From contig JAHEMP010000095.1 of assembly GCA_024643585.1 (NCBI GenBank), positions 1 to 5,891 of the forward strand: DNA of 5,891 bases, written 5' to 3'. The stretch's first letter is position 1. Each line of letters starts with the position of its first letter. The notes under the pieces were generated by a model. The model ran no database searches. It was not told the origin of the DNA and was given only the letters and a program-made list of their open reading frames with translations. Positions 5,759 through 5,891 of the stretch are shown one piece after another. The DNA comes from Crocinitomicaceae bacterium (GTDB lineage: Bacteria; Bacteroidota; Bacteroidia; Flavobacteriales_D; Crocinitomicaceae). Both the position numbers and the translations under genes were made by a program.

Positions 5759-5891
5759 GCGAGAATTGCAGTAGTGGAATAGCCTTCCACCAAATCAATT
5801 ACGGCCACTTGACCGCCTTGTTGTCTTACTTCTTTTGAACCAACGATGTACTTTTTGTCGGATTCATCAAGGACAGAAGGGTCATAATCAG
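5749..5891 (-). CDS. C-terminal fragment of an RfaE2/HldE-type heptose-1-phosphate adenylyltransferase
   Basis: Only the last 46 codons lie in the window; the first complete codon, read on the minus strand, is at 5889. The translation opens with DYDPSVLDESDKKYIVGS and continues through VRQQGGQVAVIDLVEGYSTT to AILAKK. The pattern IVGS-x3-V-x3-GG-x-V-x6-VEGYSTT-x-I is the C-terminal signature of the adenylyltransferase domain of RfaE/HldE, a cytidylyltransferase-like fold. That enzyme makes ADP-glycero-manno-heptose for lipopolysaccharide or other surface glycans. Whether a fused sugar kinase domain lies upstream cannot be seen. The fragment is in frame with no disruption and ends in a TAA two bases from the mtnA stop. 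A related nucleotidyltransferase of another specificity remains possible. Confidence 0.75.
   Translation of the reverse strand, partial: DYDPSVLDESDKKYIVGSKEVRQQGGQVAVIDLVEGYSTTAILAKK

Noticed and set aside
5774..5790. Hairpin GTGGAA-TAGCC-TTCCAC downstream of mtnA, considered as its terminator.
   Set aside because: The six-base stem has no T-tract after it on either strand and falls within the coding sequence of the convergent gene, where it encodes part of the conserved VEGYSTT motif.

Overview
This window looks like chromosomal DNA from a member of the Bacteroidota, probably an aerobic, flavobacteria-like lineage. The evidence is AT-rich sequence, no Shine-Dalgarno-like sites before the starts, two matches to the Bacteroidota -7 promoter box TAnnTTTG, and a PD40/carboxypeptidase-regulatory/OmpA protein of the PorE type. 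I cannot name a genus. No RNA genes, CRISPR arrays, insertion sequences or riboswitches were seen. Genes are tightly packed and no gap exceeds 100 bases.

Layout. Positions 2-1828 (+) hold the 3' part of a cell-envelope protein (beta-propeller blades, two regulatory-type beta-sandwich domains, OmpA-like peptidoglycan-binding domain). A strong intrinsic terminator (1863-1895) follows. Positions 1910-2524 and 2527-3048 (+) are mtnB and mtnD. Positions 3069-3854 (-) are a small outer-membrane beta-barrel protein of unknown function, convergent with mtnD and divergent from mtnC. Positions 3960-4655 and 4658-5746 (+) are mtnC and mtnA. Positions 5749-5891 (-) are the last 46 codons of a gene resembling the RfaE2/HldE-type heptose-1-phosphate adenylyltransferase.

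The four mtn genes encode four consecutive steps of the aerobic methionine salvage (methylthioadenosine recycling) pathway. MtnA isomerises methylthioribose-1-phosphate, MtnB dehydrates the ribulose product, MtnC (enolase-phosphatase) makes the acireductone, and MtnD oxidises it with O2 to the 2-keto acid of methionine. The entry enzymes (MTA phosphorylase, or nucleosidase plus MtnK kinase) and the final transaminase are not in the window. Their active-site residues are intact where I could place them.

The most distinctive structure is regulatory. The two mtn gene pairs sit on two separate transcription units split by the reverse-strand barrel gene. Both units have a TAnnTTTG box ending exactly 5 nt before the first start codon, which predicts leaderless or nearly leaderless mRNAs. 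Both have the same TAATTATG stop-start junction. The mtnB box directly abuts the U-tract of the upstream terminator, and the correct mtnB start is a GTG at 1910, not the longer reading frame that begins inside the terminator. I see no convincing novel system; the unknown barrel gene and this promoter/junction arrangement are the points most worth following up.
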